Of a stretch of DNA of 32,344 bases, positions 26,111-32,344 are shown piece by piece. The notes under the pieces are model-generated. The model saw only the letters and a list, made by a program, of their open reading frames with translations. It made no database searches and was not told the origin of the DNA. Source of the DNA: Rhodovibrionaceae bacterium (GTDB taxonomy: Bacteria; Pseudomonadota; Alphaproteobacteria; Kiloniellales; DSM-21159); contig JANQMX010000013.1 of NCBI GenBank assembly GCA_028279885.1, positions 1 through 32,344 of the forward strand, in the 5' to 3' direction. The position numbers were made by a program, and so were the translations under genes. Every line of letters begins with the position of its first letter. Position 1 is the first letter of the stretch.

Positions 26111-27864
26111 CAGCGCATCTCCTCGATGGGCGTAACACCGATTGTCGCCAAACCCGACCCGATGACGATGAGCACAGCCCGAACCATCGCCAGTCGCGCC
26201 GCACTCAAGGCCTCATTGTCGGCTTGCAGGAACCTCAAGGCGGTGTCGTCCTTGCCTCTGGTCCACAAGCCATGAAAGCTCGCTGCCACTTCCTGCAAGT
26301 AAAAGGCAATCCGATGGGGCTCATAAGCCTCGGCTGCCGCCTCCACCATACGAGGCCATTCCGCCAGCTTCTTGATCAAAGCGAGTTCGCCTGAGTCGGT
26401 CAATAAATTGAGGTCTACGTCCGCAAGGCCTGCATCGTCTTGCGGTATGGTTAAGAATTCCTCAACCGCATGGCGCTGTACGGAGCAGCCTCTGGCGTGC
26501 GCATACTGGACATAGAAGACGGGATTCTCGCGTGACTGCTCGACGACTTTTTCGAGATCGAAATCGAGCGGCGCATCGTTCTTGCGCGTCAGCATGATGA
26601 AGCGAACCACGTCTTTGCCGACCTCGTCGATCACCTCGCGCAGGGTGACGAAGGTGCCGGCGCGCTTCGACATCTTCACTTCGACCCCGCCACGCTGCAG
26701 CTTGACGAGCTGACAAAGCTGGACGTTGAGGCTGGCCTCACCGTTGGTCAGGGCGGTCACGGCCGCCTGGGTACGCTTGACCTGGCCGCTGTGGTCGGCG
26801 CCCCAGATATTGATTTGGCGGGTGAAGCCGCGGCGATACTTGTCGTAGTGGTTGGCCATGTCGCCGGCCAGGTAGGTCCAGCTGCCGTCGGACTTCTTGA
26901 TCGGCCGGTCGACGTCATCGCCGAAGTCGGTGGAACGGAACAGCGTCAGCTCCACCGGCTCCCAATCCTCTACCGGCTTGCCCTTGGGCGGCTCCAGAAC
27001 GCCTTCGTAGACGAGGCCACGCTCTCGCAGCACGGCGACCGCCTCTTCGACCGCGCCCGCCTCGACCAGGGCACGCTCAGAGGTGAAAACGTCCTGATCG
27101 ACGCCCAACGCATGCAGGTCCTCGCGGATCAGGTCCATCATGCGCTCGATAGCAAAGCTGCGGACCTTGGACAGCCAGTCTTCTTCAGCCGCGTCGAGCC
27201 ACTTGGCACCGTCCCGCTCGGCCAAGGCCTGCCCCACAGACTTGAGGTAGTCGCCCGGATACATACCGGGCGGGATCTCGCCGATCGACTCGCCCAGTGC
27301 CTCGCGGTAGCGCAGGAAAGCCGAGCGCGCCAGAGTATCCACCTGGGCGCCGGCATCGTTGACGTAATACTCCTTGGTGACGTCGTAACCGGCCTTGGCC
27401 AGCAACCCGGCGAGGGCATCGCCGATCACCGCACCGCGCGCATGGGCAATGTGCAGCGGCCCGGTCGGGTTGGCAGAGACGTACTCGACATTGACTTTGA
27501 CGCCACGGCCCATCTCGCTCTCGCCGTAGGCCTTCCCGGCAAGCAGGATGTCCCTGAGCCGCTCCCGCCAAAAGTCGTCGGCAAGGCGCAGATTGATGAA
27601 ACCGGGCCCGGCGATGCCGGCTTCCGTCACCTGCGGCAGCTTGGCGAGCTCGGTCAGCAGCAAAGCGGCCAAGTCACGCGGCTTCATGCCGGCCGGCTTG
27701 GCCAGGACCATGGCCGCATTGGTCGACAGATCGCCGTGGGAGGAATCACGCGGCGCTTCGACGGTGATCCGATCGGTGTTCAGCCCGGCAGGCAGCGTAC
27801 CGGCATCGGAGAGCGCGGCGACGGAATCGCAGACGCGATCGCGGAAGTGGCGAAAGACGTTCAT
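26110..27864 (-). CDS. argS: Arginyl-tRNA synthetase
   Basis: ArgRS charges tRNA-Arg. The 584-residue class I enzyme begins at ATG 27864 ([11 protein letters not shown]), chosen because the frame upstream encodes unrelated residues. It has the N-terminal Add1-like domain for the tRNA D loop, the ATP-binding motif [15 protein letters not shown] where the usual HxGH reads HIAH, the motif KMSKR ([12 protein letters not shown]), and the helical anticodon-binding domain ending near the C-terminus ([22 protein letters not shown] in two parts). It starts 58 nt after dgt and its stop overlaps the SPOR start by one base. Ordinary housekeeping gene apart from the HIAH variant. Confidence 0.96.
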   Translation of the reverse strand: MNVFRHFRDRVCDSVAALSDAGTLPAGLNTDRITVEAPRDSSHGDLSTNAAMVLAKPAGMKPRDLAALLLTELAKLPQVTEAGIAGPGFINLRLADDFWRERLRDILLAGKAYGESEMGRGVKVNVEYVSANPTGPLHIAHARGAVIGDALAGLLAKAGYDVTKEYYVNDAGAQVDTLARSAFLRYREALGESIGEIPPGMYPGDYLKSVGQALAERDGAKWLDAAEEDWLSKVRSFAIERMMDLIREDLHALGVDQDVFTSERALVEAGAVEEAVAVLRERGLVYEGVLEPPKGKPVEDWEPVELTLFRSTDFGDDVDRPIKKSDGSWTYLAGDMANHYDKYRRGFTRQINIWGADHSGQVKRTQAAVTALTNGEASLNVQLCQLVKLQRGGVEVKMSKRAGTFVTLREVIDEVGKDVVRFIMLTRKNDAPLDFDLEKVVEQSRENPVFYVQYAHARGCSVQRHAVEEFLTIPQDDAGLADVDLNLLTDSGELALIKKLAEWPRMVEAAAEAYEPHRIAFYLQEVAASFHGLWTRGKDDTALRFLQADNEALSAARLAMVRAVLIVIGSGLATIGVTPIEEMR

Positions 27865-27922
27865 GGCTTTGGACTTAGGAAACCTTGGCGAGTCGGGACG
27901 AAAACTATGCGCTGTTTCGAAG

Positions 27923-29092
27923 CTAGTTCGGGTAGGGGTCGAACAGCTTGCGGTGCAGTTCAAGCGCATAACGGTCGGTCATGCCAGCGATATAGTCGGC
28001 GACACGGCGTGCGCGGACCGCGTCAGGGGCATCGCTCAGGCCGTCCGCCCAGTTTTCCGGCAGGCACTGGGGGTCGCTATCGAAGTAGGTGAAGAGGTCC
28101 CGCATGACCCGCTTTGCCTTCTTAGTCATGCGGTTGACCAGATAGTGACGGTACATGCGGCGGAACATGAAGCGGCGCAGGGAGCCGAGTGGTCCCCGCA
28201 TTTCCTCGGAAAAGGCGACCAGCGCGGTCGGCATGGCGCGCACTGCCTCTGGCGAGTCCGGCCTGTGCTCGGCTAGGCGCCGCCGGGTTTCGGCGAGCAG
28301 GTCGGAGACCATGCGATCGATCAGGCGCCGCACGGCTTCGTGCACCAGCCGCCCCTGCTCCAACGCGCCGTAGCGCTCGATGACCTCCGCGAACACCGCA
28401 TCGGCCAATGGTTCGCTGCGTAGGGCCTCGACGGTGAGCAACCCGGCGCGCAGGCCATCATCGATATCGTGGTTGGTATAGGCGATGTCGTCCGCCAGGG
28501 CGGCAACCTGCGCTTCAGCACTGGCATAGCTGCCAAGCTCCAGGTCCCAGTCCTGGCTGAAGGCTGTCAGCGCCGGGCGCGGGTTGGGCAGCGGGCCGTT
28601 GTGCTTGGCGATGCCCTCCAGGCTCTCCCACGTCAGGTTCAGCCCATCGAAGCCGGCATATTTGGCCTCCAGCTCGGTCAGAATACGGAAGGTCTGCTCG
28701 TTGTGATCGAAGCCGCCGTAAGGTTCCAGCAAGTCCTGCAGCACGGACTCGCCCGCATGGCCAAAGGGCGTGTGGCCCAGGTCATGAGCCAACGCCAGCG
28801 CCTCGGCCAGATCTTCGTTGAGGCCAAGCTGCCTGGCGATAGAACGGGCAATTTGCGCCACCTCTAAGGAGTGGGTCAGGCGGGTGCGGAAGTAGTCGCC
28901 CTCGTGATAAACGAAAACCTGCGTCTTGTACTGCAGCTTGCGGAAGGCCCCGGAATGGACAATGCGGTCCCGATCCCGCTGAAACACCGAGCGGGTGGCG
29001 CTTTCGGGCTCCTGGTGCCGACGCCCGCGGCTCTGCTCGGCCTGGCAGGCATAGGGTGCCAAGAGCGTGTGGCGGGGGGAAGGGCTGTCCAT
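27923..29092 (-). CDS. dgt: Deoxyguanosinetriphosphate triphosphohydrolase-like protein
   Basis: The 389-residue HD-domain protein is of the dGTPase-like family that hydrolyses deoxynucleoside triphosphates to nucleoside and triphosphate. Start ATG 29092 was preferred over a TTG 12 codons upstream because [20 protein letters not shown], the usual opening, then lies near residue 12. Metal-binding residues are His74 (RLTHSLEVA) and His103-Asp104 ([15 protein letters not shown]), with [20 protein letters not shown] further on holding the last ligand Asp. [11 protein letters not shown] and [15 protein letters not shown] are also conserved. It is the first gene of the minus-strand string to scpB and is divergent from erpA. 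Confidence 0.95.
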   Translation of the reverse strand: MDSPSPRHTLLAPYACQAEQSRGRRHQEPESATRSVFQRDRDRIVHSGAFRKLQYKTQVFVYHEGDYFRTRLTHSLEVAQIARSIARQLGLNEDLAEALALAHDLGHTPFGHAGESVLQDLLEPYGGFDHNEQTFRILTELEAKYAGFDGLNLTWESLEGIAKHNGPLPNPRPALTAFSQDWDLELGSYASAEAQVAALADDIAYTNHDIDDGLRAGLLTVEALRSEPLADAVFAEVIERYGALEQGRLVHEAVRRLIDRMVSDLLAETRRRLAEHRPDSPEAVRAMPTALVAFSEEMRGPLGSLRRFMFRRMYRHYLVNRMTKKAKRVMRDLFTYFDSDPQCLPENWADGLSDAPDAVRARRVADYIAGMTDRYALELHRKLFDPYPN

Positions 29093-29144
29093 GGCCGGCA
29101 ACCTAAACGGTGCCGTCCGCAGCGACAACGCGCATCGAGCGGCT

Positions 29145-29172
29145 TTGAAATCGGCCGGAAATCGCTTACATT
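29145..29172 (+). promoter_or_regulatory. Candidate promoter of erpA
   Basis: TTGAAA (29145-29150) and TACATT (29167-29172) stand 16 nt apart, close to sigma-70 -35 and -10 boxes, with a start expected near 29179 and the erpA ATG at 29215. No RirA/IscR-type operator was recognised. Confidence 0.5.
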
Positions 29173-29214
29173 GTTGGCAGATCAGCGATCGAATTTGTTC
29201 GAGGGTATCCGGTT

Positions 29215-29565
29215 ATGACGGCTATGGTCGAAACGGCAGAAGAGTTCTCGGTCAGCGTAAGCGCCGCCAAGCGCATAACGGAGCTTGCCGCGGTCGAAGA
29301 CAAGCCCGGCAGCATGCTGCGCCTTTCGGTCAATGGCGGGGGATGCTCAGGCTTTCAGTACAGCTTCGACTTCGATACGGCCGTTAACGATGATGACCAT
29401 ACCTTTCAACGGGATGGCGCCACGGTGGTGATCGACGAGGTCTCACTCGAGCTGCTCAAGGGCAGCCAGATCGATTTTGTCGAAGACCTGATGGGCGCCT
29501 ATTTTCAGGTGAATAATCCCAACGCCTCCTCATCTTGCGGCTGCGGCTCCTCCTTTTCGGTTTAG
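29215..29565 (+). CDS. erpA: Iron-sulfur cluster insertion protein, A-type (ErpA)
   Basis: A-type carriers receive [Fe-S] clusters from the Isc/Suf scaffolds and hand them to target enzymes. The 116-residue protein has the three invariant cysteines Cys44 (GGGCSGFQY), Cys108 and Cys110 (SSSCGCGSSF), plus the family stretch DFVEDLMGAYFQVNNPNA before them. This sequence resembles ErpA more than IscA or SufA by the SGFQYSFDF and NPNASSSCGCG segments. It may start at 29215 or at the next ATG, three codons on. It is transcribed divergently from dgt and has no other Fe-S biogenesis gene beside it. Respiratory complex I would be a natural client. Confidence 0.93.
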   Translation: MTAMVETAEEFSVSVSAAKRITELAAVEDKPGSMLRLSVNGGGCSGFQYSFDFDTAVNDDDHTFQRDGATVVIDEVSLELLKGSQIDFVEDLMGAYFQVNNPNASSSCGCGSSFSV

Positions 29566-29599
29566 CAGGGGTTTCGAACTGCACCGGCGGACAAGGGTC

Positions 29600-30538
29600 G
29601 TGCTACGGCTCTTGGCGTTCGCCTTTTTCACCACTCTGATCCTACCGGCAAACGCCCAGCAGAAGGTCGAGCCGGAGCCAAGAACCGCAGCGCTGCCGAA
29701 GCCTGGCTATGTCTGCGACGACGAGGCACCAGGCTGGGAATGCCCTTCGCTGCAGACACTGCTTAGCGAGACCGAGCCGGGCGGCGTTCTGGAGCTACCG
29801 CGCGGTCGCTACCGGCAATGCCTGGTGATCGACCGGCCGATTACTCTGCGTGGCAACGGCTCGCTGTTGTTCGACACGCTCTGCCAGCGCAAGGCGGCCA
29901 TCGTACAGAAGGCGGGGCCGACCGTGATCGAGGACATCGAATGCACCATCGGCCGCTTTCAGCAGAGCGCACGCGGCTGCTTGCGTCTCGAGAGAGGCGA
30001 GAGCGGCGATGTCACCCTGCGCCGGGTGCACTTCCGCGACAGCCGCAATGGTGTCATGGGCGGTGACCCGTCGATGCGGGTGGTGATCGAGGATAGCCGC
30101 TTCGAGGGCCTCGGTCGCACCCACGGCCTTTACATCTTCAACGCCCAAGAGCTTGTCATCCGCCGCTCCCGCTTCATCGCCGGGCGCAATGAAGGTCACG
30201 AGATCAAGACCGAGGCGTCCCGAGTGGTCATCGAGGACAGCCTGCTGGACAACCGCGGCAGCATCGACAGCCGGCTGATCGATGCCTACATCGGCGGCGA
30301 GCTGATCATTCGTCGCAGCGTGCTGCGCAAGGACAGCAACAGCAGCAATTGGGAGATGATCGGCTATCGCCGGGAGCCGCACCGCGGCAGCCATCCGGTG
30401 AACCGCATCGTCATCGAGGCCAGCGTCTTCTTCTGCTCTACCAAGGCCTTGCCGCTCGGCGGCCCACTGCCGGCCTCCGTCCGTATCGAACGCACGCGCT
30501 TCGTCGGCGACTGTCAGGACGTCGACCGCTTGCATTAA
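29600..30538 (+). CDS. Secreted right-handed parallel beta-helix repeat protein
   Basis: The 312-residue protein begins with a GTG and a signal peptide (residues 1-20, cleavage after ANA), so it is exported. From about residue 60 it consists of repeated short beta strands of the kind GGVLELPRGRY, VTLRRVHFRDSRNGV, VVIEDSRFEGLG, LVIRRSRFIAGRNEG and VVIEDSLLDN, spaced about 20-25 residues, as in right-handed beta-helix proteins related to pectate lyases. Several cysteines (C39, C48, C74 and more) could form disulphides. No clear catalytic Asp triad or carbohydrate partner was recognised, so the ligand is unknown. It follows erpA by 34 nt with AAGGG before the start. Confidence 0.82.
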   Translation: MLRLLAFAFFTTLILPANAQQKVEPEPRTAALPKPGYVCDDEAPGWECPSLQTLLSETEPGGVLELPRGRYRQCLVIDRPITLRGNGSLLFDTLCQRKAAIVQKAGPTVIEDIECTIGRFQQSARGCLRLERGESGDVTLRRVHFRDSRNGVMGGDPSMRVVIEDSRFEGLGRTHGLYIFNAQELVIRRSRFIAGRNEGHEIKTEASRVVIEDSLLDNRGSIDSRLIDAYIGGELIIRRSVLRKDSNSSNWEMIGYRREPHRGSHPVNRIVIEASVFFCSTKALPLGGPLPASVRIERTRFVGDCQDVDRLH

Positions 30539-30607
30539 CGCGCCACAGCCGCAGACTCCCACAAGCCACGTAACGCGGCGCAGATATCCCGAAGCCCGTA
30601 GGACCTC

Positions 30608-31396
30608 ATGAGCAGCGAAGAGATCACGATCGCCACCTGGAACGTCAATTCGATCAAGGCGCGGCTGGCGCATCTCGTAAAGTGGCTGGACTCCTTCAAG
30701 CCTGACGTGGTTGCGCTGCAAGAGCTCAAAACCACCGAGGAAGGCTTTCCCGGACTGGAGATACAGGCCGCCGGCTATCACTGGGCCATGGCCGGGCAGA
30801 AAAGCTACAATGGGGTCGCCTTGCTCTCCAAAGACCCCATCGAGCTGTTGGAGGAGGCACTGCCTGGGGATGAGAAGGATGAGCAGGCCCGCTACATCGA
30901 GGGCCGCACGTCAGGCTTGCGCGTCGGCGCCATCTACCTGCCCAACGGTAACCCGGCCGATAGCGAGAAGTTCCCCTACAAGCTGGCTTGGATGGAGCGG
31001 CTGCAGCATCACGCGAAGAGCCTGTTGGCCAGCGAGGAGCCCGTCCTGCTGTGCGGCGACTACAACGTCATTCCCGAGCCGGAGGACTGCTACGACCCGG
31101 CCGCCTGGACCGGCGACGCTCTCTTTCGCCCAGAGAGCCGCGCGGCCCTGCGCCGGCTGATCTACCTCGGCTACACCGACGCCTTCCGCGCCTTCCATAG
31201 TGAACCACACCGCTACAGCTTCTGGGATTATCAGGGCGGCGCCTGGCAGAACGACCTCGGCATCCGCATAGACCATCTGCTGCTGTCGCCGCAGGCCGCC
31301 GACCGCCTGCGCGACAGCGGCATCGACCGAGAGCCACGCGGCTGGCAGAAGGCCTCAGACCACACGCCTGTCTGGTGCCGCCTGGCGGCGGCGTAA
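30608..31396 (+). CDS. xth: Exodeoxyribonuclease III (AP endonuclease, exonuclease family)
   Basis: The enzyme cuts DNA at abasic sites in base-excision repair and also has 3' exonuclease and phosphatase activity. The 262-residue protein shows all family residues: Asn12 (ATWNVNS), Glu39 (ALQELK), Tyr110 (AIYLPNGNP), Asp151 and Asn153 (CGDYNVIPEPEDCYDP), and the C-terminal Asp-His pair Asp251-His252 (ASDHTPVW), with IRIDHLLLS as the last strand. Length is typical. A TAGGA ribosome site stands at good distance from the ATG. The rhomboid gene follows 12 nt after the stop, so the two are probably cotranscribed. Confidence 0.96.
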   Translation: MSSEEITIATWNVNSIKARLAHLVKWLDSFKPDVVALQELKTTEEGFPGLEIQAAGYHWAMAGQKSYNGVALLSKDPIELLEEALPGDEKDEQARYIEGRTSGLRVGAIYLPNGNPADSEKFPYKLAWMERLQHHAKSLLASEEPVLLCGDYNVIPEPEDCYDPAAWTGDALFRPESRAALRRLIYLGYTDAFRAFHSEPHRYSFWDYQGGAWQNDLGIRIDHLLLSPQAADRLRDSGIDREPRGWQKASDHTPVWCRLAAA

Positions 31397-31408
31397 CGAG
31401 ACGGCATC

Positions 31409-32230
31409 ATGCCTTTCATTCCCCTCGGCGACAGCAATCCGCGCATTCTGCTGCGCTACCCTTGGGTCACCTGGGGCACCATCCTCGCCTGCATTCTGAT
31501 TTACGCGGCACAGATCTCCGACGGACTGCAGCTCAGCGTCTACAACTACGGCTTCATACCCGCGGTGTTCGCCGGCGATGCGCGGCTGTCGGAGGAGCTT
31601 CTACAGCTTCCGCCGGTGCTAACGCTTTTCACCTCTATGTACTTGCACGGCAGCCTGATGCACCTGCTGGGCAACATGCTCTTCCTCTGGGTCTTCGGCG
31701 ACAACATCGAAGACTCTATGGGCCACGTCCGCTTTCTGTTCTTCTATCTGCTGTGCGGTGCCGTCGCCGGACTAAGCCATTTTGCCGCCCAGCCCTTGTC
31801 GGACATTCCGATGGTCGGCGCCAGCGGCGCCATCTCCGGCGTCCTGGCCGCGTATCTCGTGCTCCACCCCCGCGCACGGATTCTGATTCCGATCGTGTTC
31901 ATCCCCGTGCGCCTGCCGGCCTTTCTGCTGCTTGCCGGCTGGTTTGCCTTCCAGGTCTACGCCGTGATCGCCGACACCGGCTTCGGAAACGTGGCCTGGT
32001 GGGCTCACATCGGCGGCTTCATCGCTGGCCTCATCCTGGTATTCCCCTTCAAGCGCAACACCGCGGTGCTATTCGGCGGTAGCCCGCCGCCGCAAGGCAT
32101 TGTCCAGCGCCGACGCTCGCAAGCCGGAGACTCACGCGACCGCAACCCGCGACGCAAGCGCGAAAGCCCCATGCCCAACGCCGGCGAAACGCCGCGCCGG
32201 CCGAAGGGGCCTTGGGACAGATCCGCCTAA
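31409..32230 (+). CDS. Rhomboid family intramembrane serine protease
   Basis: Rhomboids cleave transmembrane substrates inside the membrane. The 273-residue protein has six or more hydrophobic segments: about 20-35, 65-100, 106-126, 136-155, 158-190 and 195-215. The conserved block HLLGNMLFLWVFG (His85, Asn89) precedes the catalytic Ser139 in GASGAISG; the catalytic His200 is in AHIGGFIAG. Both members of the dyad are present, so it should be active. Residues about 226-273 form a basic Arg/Pro-rich cytosolic tail without known fold. It lies 12 nt after xth. Its stop overlaps by 4 nt the stop of a convergent gene on the minus strand. Substrates cannot be guessed. Confidence 0.93.
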   Translation: MPFIPLGDSNPRILLRYPWVTWGTILACILIYAAQISDGLQLSVYNYGFIPAVFAGDARLSEELLQLPPVLTLFTSMYLHGSLMHLLGNMLFLWVFGDNIEDSMGHVRFLFFYLLCGAVAGLSHFAAQPLSDIPMVGASGAISGVLAAYLVLHPRARILIPIVFIPVRLPAFLLLAGWFAFQVYAVIADTGFGNVAWWAHIGGFIAGLILVFPFKRNTAVLFGGSPPPQGIVQRRRSQAGDSRDRNPRRKRESPMPNAGETPRRPKGPWDRSA

Positions 32231-32344
32231 GCGGCTCCGGCAGCCAAAGGGCCTTTTGACAGCGGCCCGTCGGGCATCAGACGAATGCCGCCGCGCAGAT
32301 TGCGGTAGTCCAGTGCCAGGTGATCGACGGGGTTTGGTCCGGGT
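32227..32344 (-). CDS. 3' end of an unidentified minus-strand gene (partial)
   Basis: A minus-strand frame runs open from the window edge to a TAG at 32227-32229. The visible 38 residues include VDHLALDYRNLRGGIRLMP and end in a short Gly/Ala/Leu-rich tail. Coding character is suggested by the uninterrupted frame, the charged Tyr-Arg-Asn-Leu-Arg stretch and the tight 4-nt overlap with the rhomboid stop. I cannot name the family from this fragment. Confidence 0.6.
   Translation of the reverse strand, partial: PGPNPVDHLALDYRNLRGGIRLMPDGPLSKGPLAAGAA

Noticed and set aside
26791-28092. A 433-codon plus-strand frame over argS
   Set aside because: Antisense shadow; product has no domain and argS is unambiguous.
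29795-30781. A 328-codon minus-strand frame over the beta-helix gene and xth start
   Set aside because: Antisense shadow crossing two plus-strand genes with signal peptide and catalytic motifs.

Overview
The window looks like a core chromosomal segment of a GC-rich alphaproteobacterium, probably Rhodospirillales-like. This rests on the gene order dgt-argS-SPOR-nagZ-scpAB-tatABC-serS-surE-pcm-nlpD, the yajC-secD-secF-Mth938 run, a GAAC-N7-GAAC SOS box before uvrA, and TrmFO as the tRNA m5U54 enzyme. The genus cannot be fixed from the sequence. No rRNA, tRNA, CRISPR array, insertion sequence or prophage was seen.

Layout. 1-4176: SOS box, uvrA, and a PLP-dependent threonine/serine dehydratase 5 nt behind it. 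4251-6202: a class III adenylate cyclase on the plus strand whose 3' end overlaps, tail to tail, a minus-strand lipoprotein with a possible Cys-His-Asp triad. 6384-8632: trmFO, with a nine-codon reading frame running into its start codon, convergent with a catalytically degenerate squalene/phytoene-synthase-like gene (NDUFAF6 type). 8816-10102: iron superoxide dismutase with a strong terminator, then a VTT-domain membrane protein. 10103-10530: the only gene-free stretch above 300 bases, rich in hairpins. 10531-13907 (minus): yajC-secD-secF-Mth938 (NDUFAF3 type) with a clear promoter. 14122-15012: a divergent DUF815 ATPase. 15034-20752 (minus): tatABC, serS, surE, pcm, nlpD. 20920-21990 (minus): a lone ferric-type ABC ATPase behind a Fur-like box. 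22098-29092 (minus): dgt, argS, SPOR protein, nagZ, scpA, scpB. 29215-32230 (plus): erpA, a secreted beta-helix protein, xth and a rhomboid protease. At the right edge the 3' end of an unidentified minus-strand gene overlaps the rhomboid stop.

How the genes fit together. Most are housekeeping genes for envelope and protein export (Sec, Tat, YajC, NlpD, SPOR, NagZ), chromosome condensation (ScpAB), translation (SerRS, ArgRS, TrmFO), repair (UvrA, Pcm, exonuclease III) and nucleotide pool control (Dgt). A second theme is respiration and iron: ErpA, Fe-SOD, the Fur-type ABC ATPase, and homologues of two mitochondrial complex I assembly factors lying about 1.9 kb apart next to the Sec genes. No wholly new multi-gene system is evident. 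The most promising leads are the NDUFAF3/NDUFAF6/Sec neighbourhood, the lipoprotein with a putative triad, the iron-regulated ATPase sitting inside an otherwise conserved gene string, and the structured gap at 10103-10530.
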